In this document: in pieces, positions 63,424-64,000 of the stretch
Position numbering within the stretch: the first letter of the stretch is position 1
How the letters are laid out: each line of letters opens with the position of its first letter
DNA from: Geodermatophilus arenarius
Lineage (GTDB): Bacteria > Actinomycetota > Actinomycetes > Mycobacteriales > Geodermatophilaceae
Direction of reading: 5' to 3'
Length of the DNA stretch: 64,000 nt
NCBI RefSeq assembly: GCF_042654585.1
Contig: NZ_JBHSGR010000012.1
Coordinates: forward strand, 77,015 to 141,014
Position numbers and translations under genes: made by a program
Notes under the pieces: model-generated
The model's input: the letters and a program-made list of their open reading frames with translations, nothing else
Databases searched by the model: none
Told to the model about the DNA's origin: nothing

Positions 63424-64000
63424 TCACCGCTCGGACGGCGGTCGCGGGGTCGGCACCCCGGCCAGCGCGTCGCGCAGCGCGGCGCGGGCGGTGACGCCGA
63501 GCTTGGGGAACGCGCGGTAGAGGTGCGCCCCGACGGTGCGGGGGGAGAGGAACAGGCGGGTGCCGATCTGCTTGTTCGACAGCCCGGAGGCGGCGAGCAT
63601 CGCGATCTCGTACTCCTGCGCGGTCAGCGAGGCCGGGCCCCGCCCGCCGTCCGTGCGGCGCGCGGACGGCCCGGTGGCCCGCAGCTCCGCCGACGCGCGC
63701 GCGGCCCACGGGGTCGCGCCGAGCCGCTCGAGCACCTCCAGCGCCGCGGCCAGCTGCCCGCGGGCGGCGCCGGGCGCCCGCGCCCGCCGCAGGTGCTCCC
63801 CGTGCGCCAGCCGCACCCGGGCGAGCTCGAAGGGGTGCTCCTGCGCCCCGGGGACGGCGAGCGCGGCCTCGAAGCACCCCCGCGCCTCCTCCTCCGGCGC
63901 GACCAGCGCGGCCGCCCCCGCCAGCAGCAGCGCGGGCCCCGGCGCGGCGGCGGAGACGGGCGCGCGCCGCAGGGCGGCGACGTGGGCGGCGGCCTGGGCC
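63424..64000 (-). CDS. LuxR family regulator, C-terminal part (runs off the window)
   Basis: The last 192 codons of a larger gene; the frame stays open to the window edge. The visible part has Ala/Leu-rich TPR-like helices (LLLAGAAALVAPEEEARGCF and similar) and a C-terminal LuxR helix-turn-helix (LTAQEYEIAMLAASGLSNKQ, FLSPRTVGAHLYRAFPKLGV). This is the tail of a LAL-type ATPase regulator. It stops 71 bases upstream of the sulfite-oxidase-like start on the same strand and might control it. Confidence 0.88.
   Translation of the reverse strand, partial: AQAAAHVAALRRAPVSAAAPGPALLLAGAAALVAPEEEARGCFEAALAVPGAQEHPFELARVRLAHGEHLRRARAPGAARGQLAAALEVLERLGATPWAARASAELRATGPSARRTDGGRGPASLTAQEYEIAMLAASGLSNKQIGTRLFLSPRTVGAHLYRAFPKLGVTARAALRDALAGVPTPRPPSER

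Overview
The window is about 75% GC with almost every third codon position G or C, uses GTG starts freely, and packs genes with 4-base GTGA/ATGA overlaps. This is the style of a free-living actinobacterium. F420-type (LLM), mycothiol-type and AtuA-type proteins and the many TetR/LuxR regulators fit a soil or rock-surface actinomycete (Geodermatophilaceae-like is my best guess, not proven by anything here). No tRNA, rRNA, CRISPR, prophage or insertion sequence was seen.

Layout. 1-6.1 kb: end of an unknown gene, a cytochrome P450, a DUF4326 protein, an aldo/keto reductase, a DUF222/HNH (13E12-type) protein, an MFS exporter and a cupin. 6.1-10.5 kb: an HSL-type esterase, then a four-gene operon ECF sigma factor / zinc-finger anti-sigma factor / ABC ATPase / ABC permease. 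10.7-17.5 kb: a TetR-amidase unit with a leaderless promoter, a Kef-like antiporter, a histidine kinase with a cNMP-binding domain, a GH13 glycosidase and an unknown protein. 17.8-33.3 kb: a MalT-like LuxR regulator, then a run of membrane and stress-type genes (DUF7144, K+ channel, DUF2252, HdeD, alpha/beta-hydrolase membrane protein, CPBP protease, SulP transporter, diacylglycerol-kinase-like), an HpaI aldolase and D-3-phosphoglycerate dehydrogenase. 33.3-39.7 kb: a secreted M6 metalloprotease and a secreted TIM-barrel isomerase-like protein around a lower-GC 345-base gap, an MFS transporter and a membrane-anchored beta-propeller.

39.8-58.1 kb is the most coherent part: a complete LIV-type ABC importer (livF-G-H-M and a lipoprotein), an acyl-CoA synthetase/acyl-CoA dehydrogenase pair, a TetR regulator, and a seven-gene operon (acyl-CoA dehydrogenase, TIGR03084 mycothiol-type protein, AtuA, acyl-CoA carboxylase beta and alpha, second acyl-CoA synthetase, enoyl-CoA hydratase). 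The gene set is that of acyclic-terpene or methyl-branched acyl-CoA breakdown: activate, dehydrogenate, carboxylate, hydrate. Both divergent promoter regions hold the same palindrome (TGACG-N4-CGTCA), so the local TetR protein probably controls both arms.

58.2-64 kb: an LLM/F420-type oxidoreductase, patatin and acyltransferase operon, an alpha/beta hydrolase, a sulfite-oxidase-like molybdoprotein with its flavin reductase, and the C-terminus of a LuxR regulator running off the end. Strong hairpin terminators close most convergent gene pairs.
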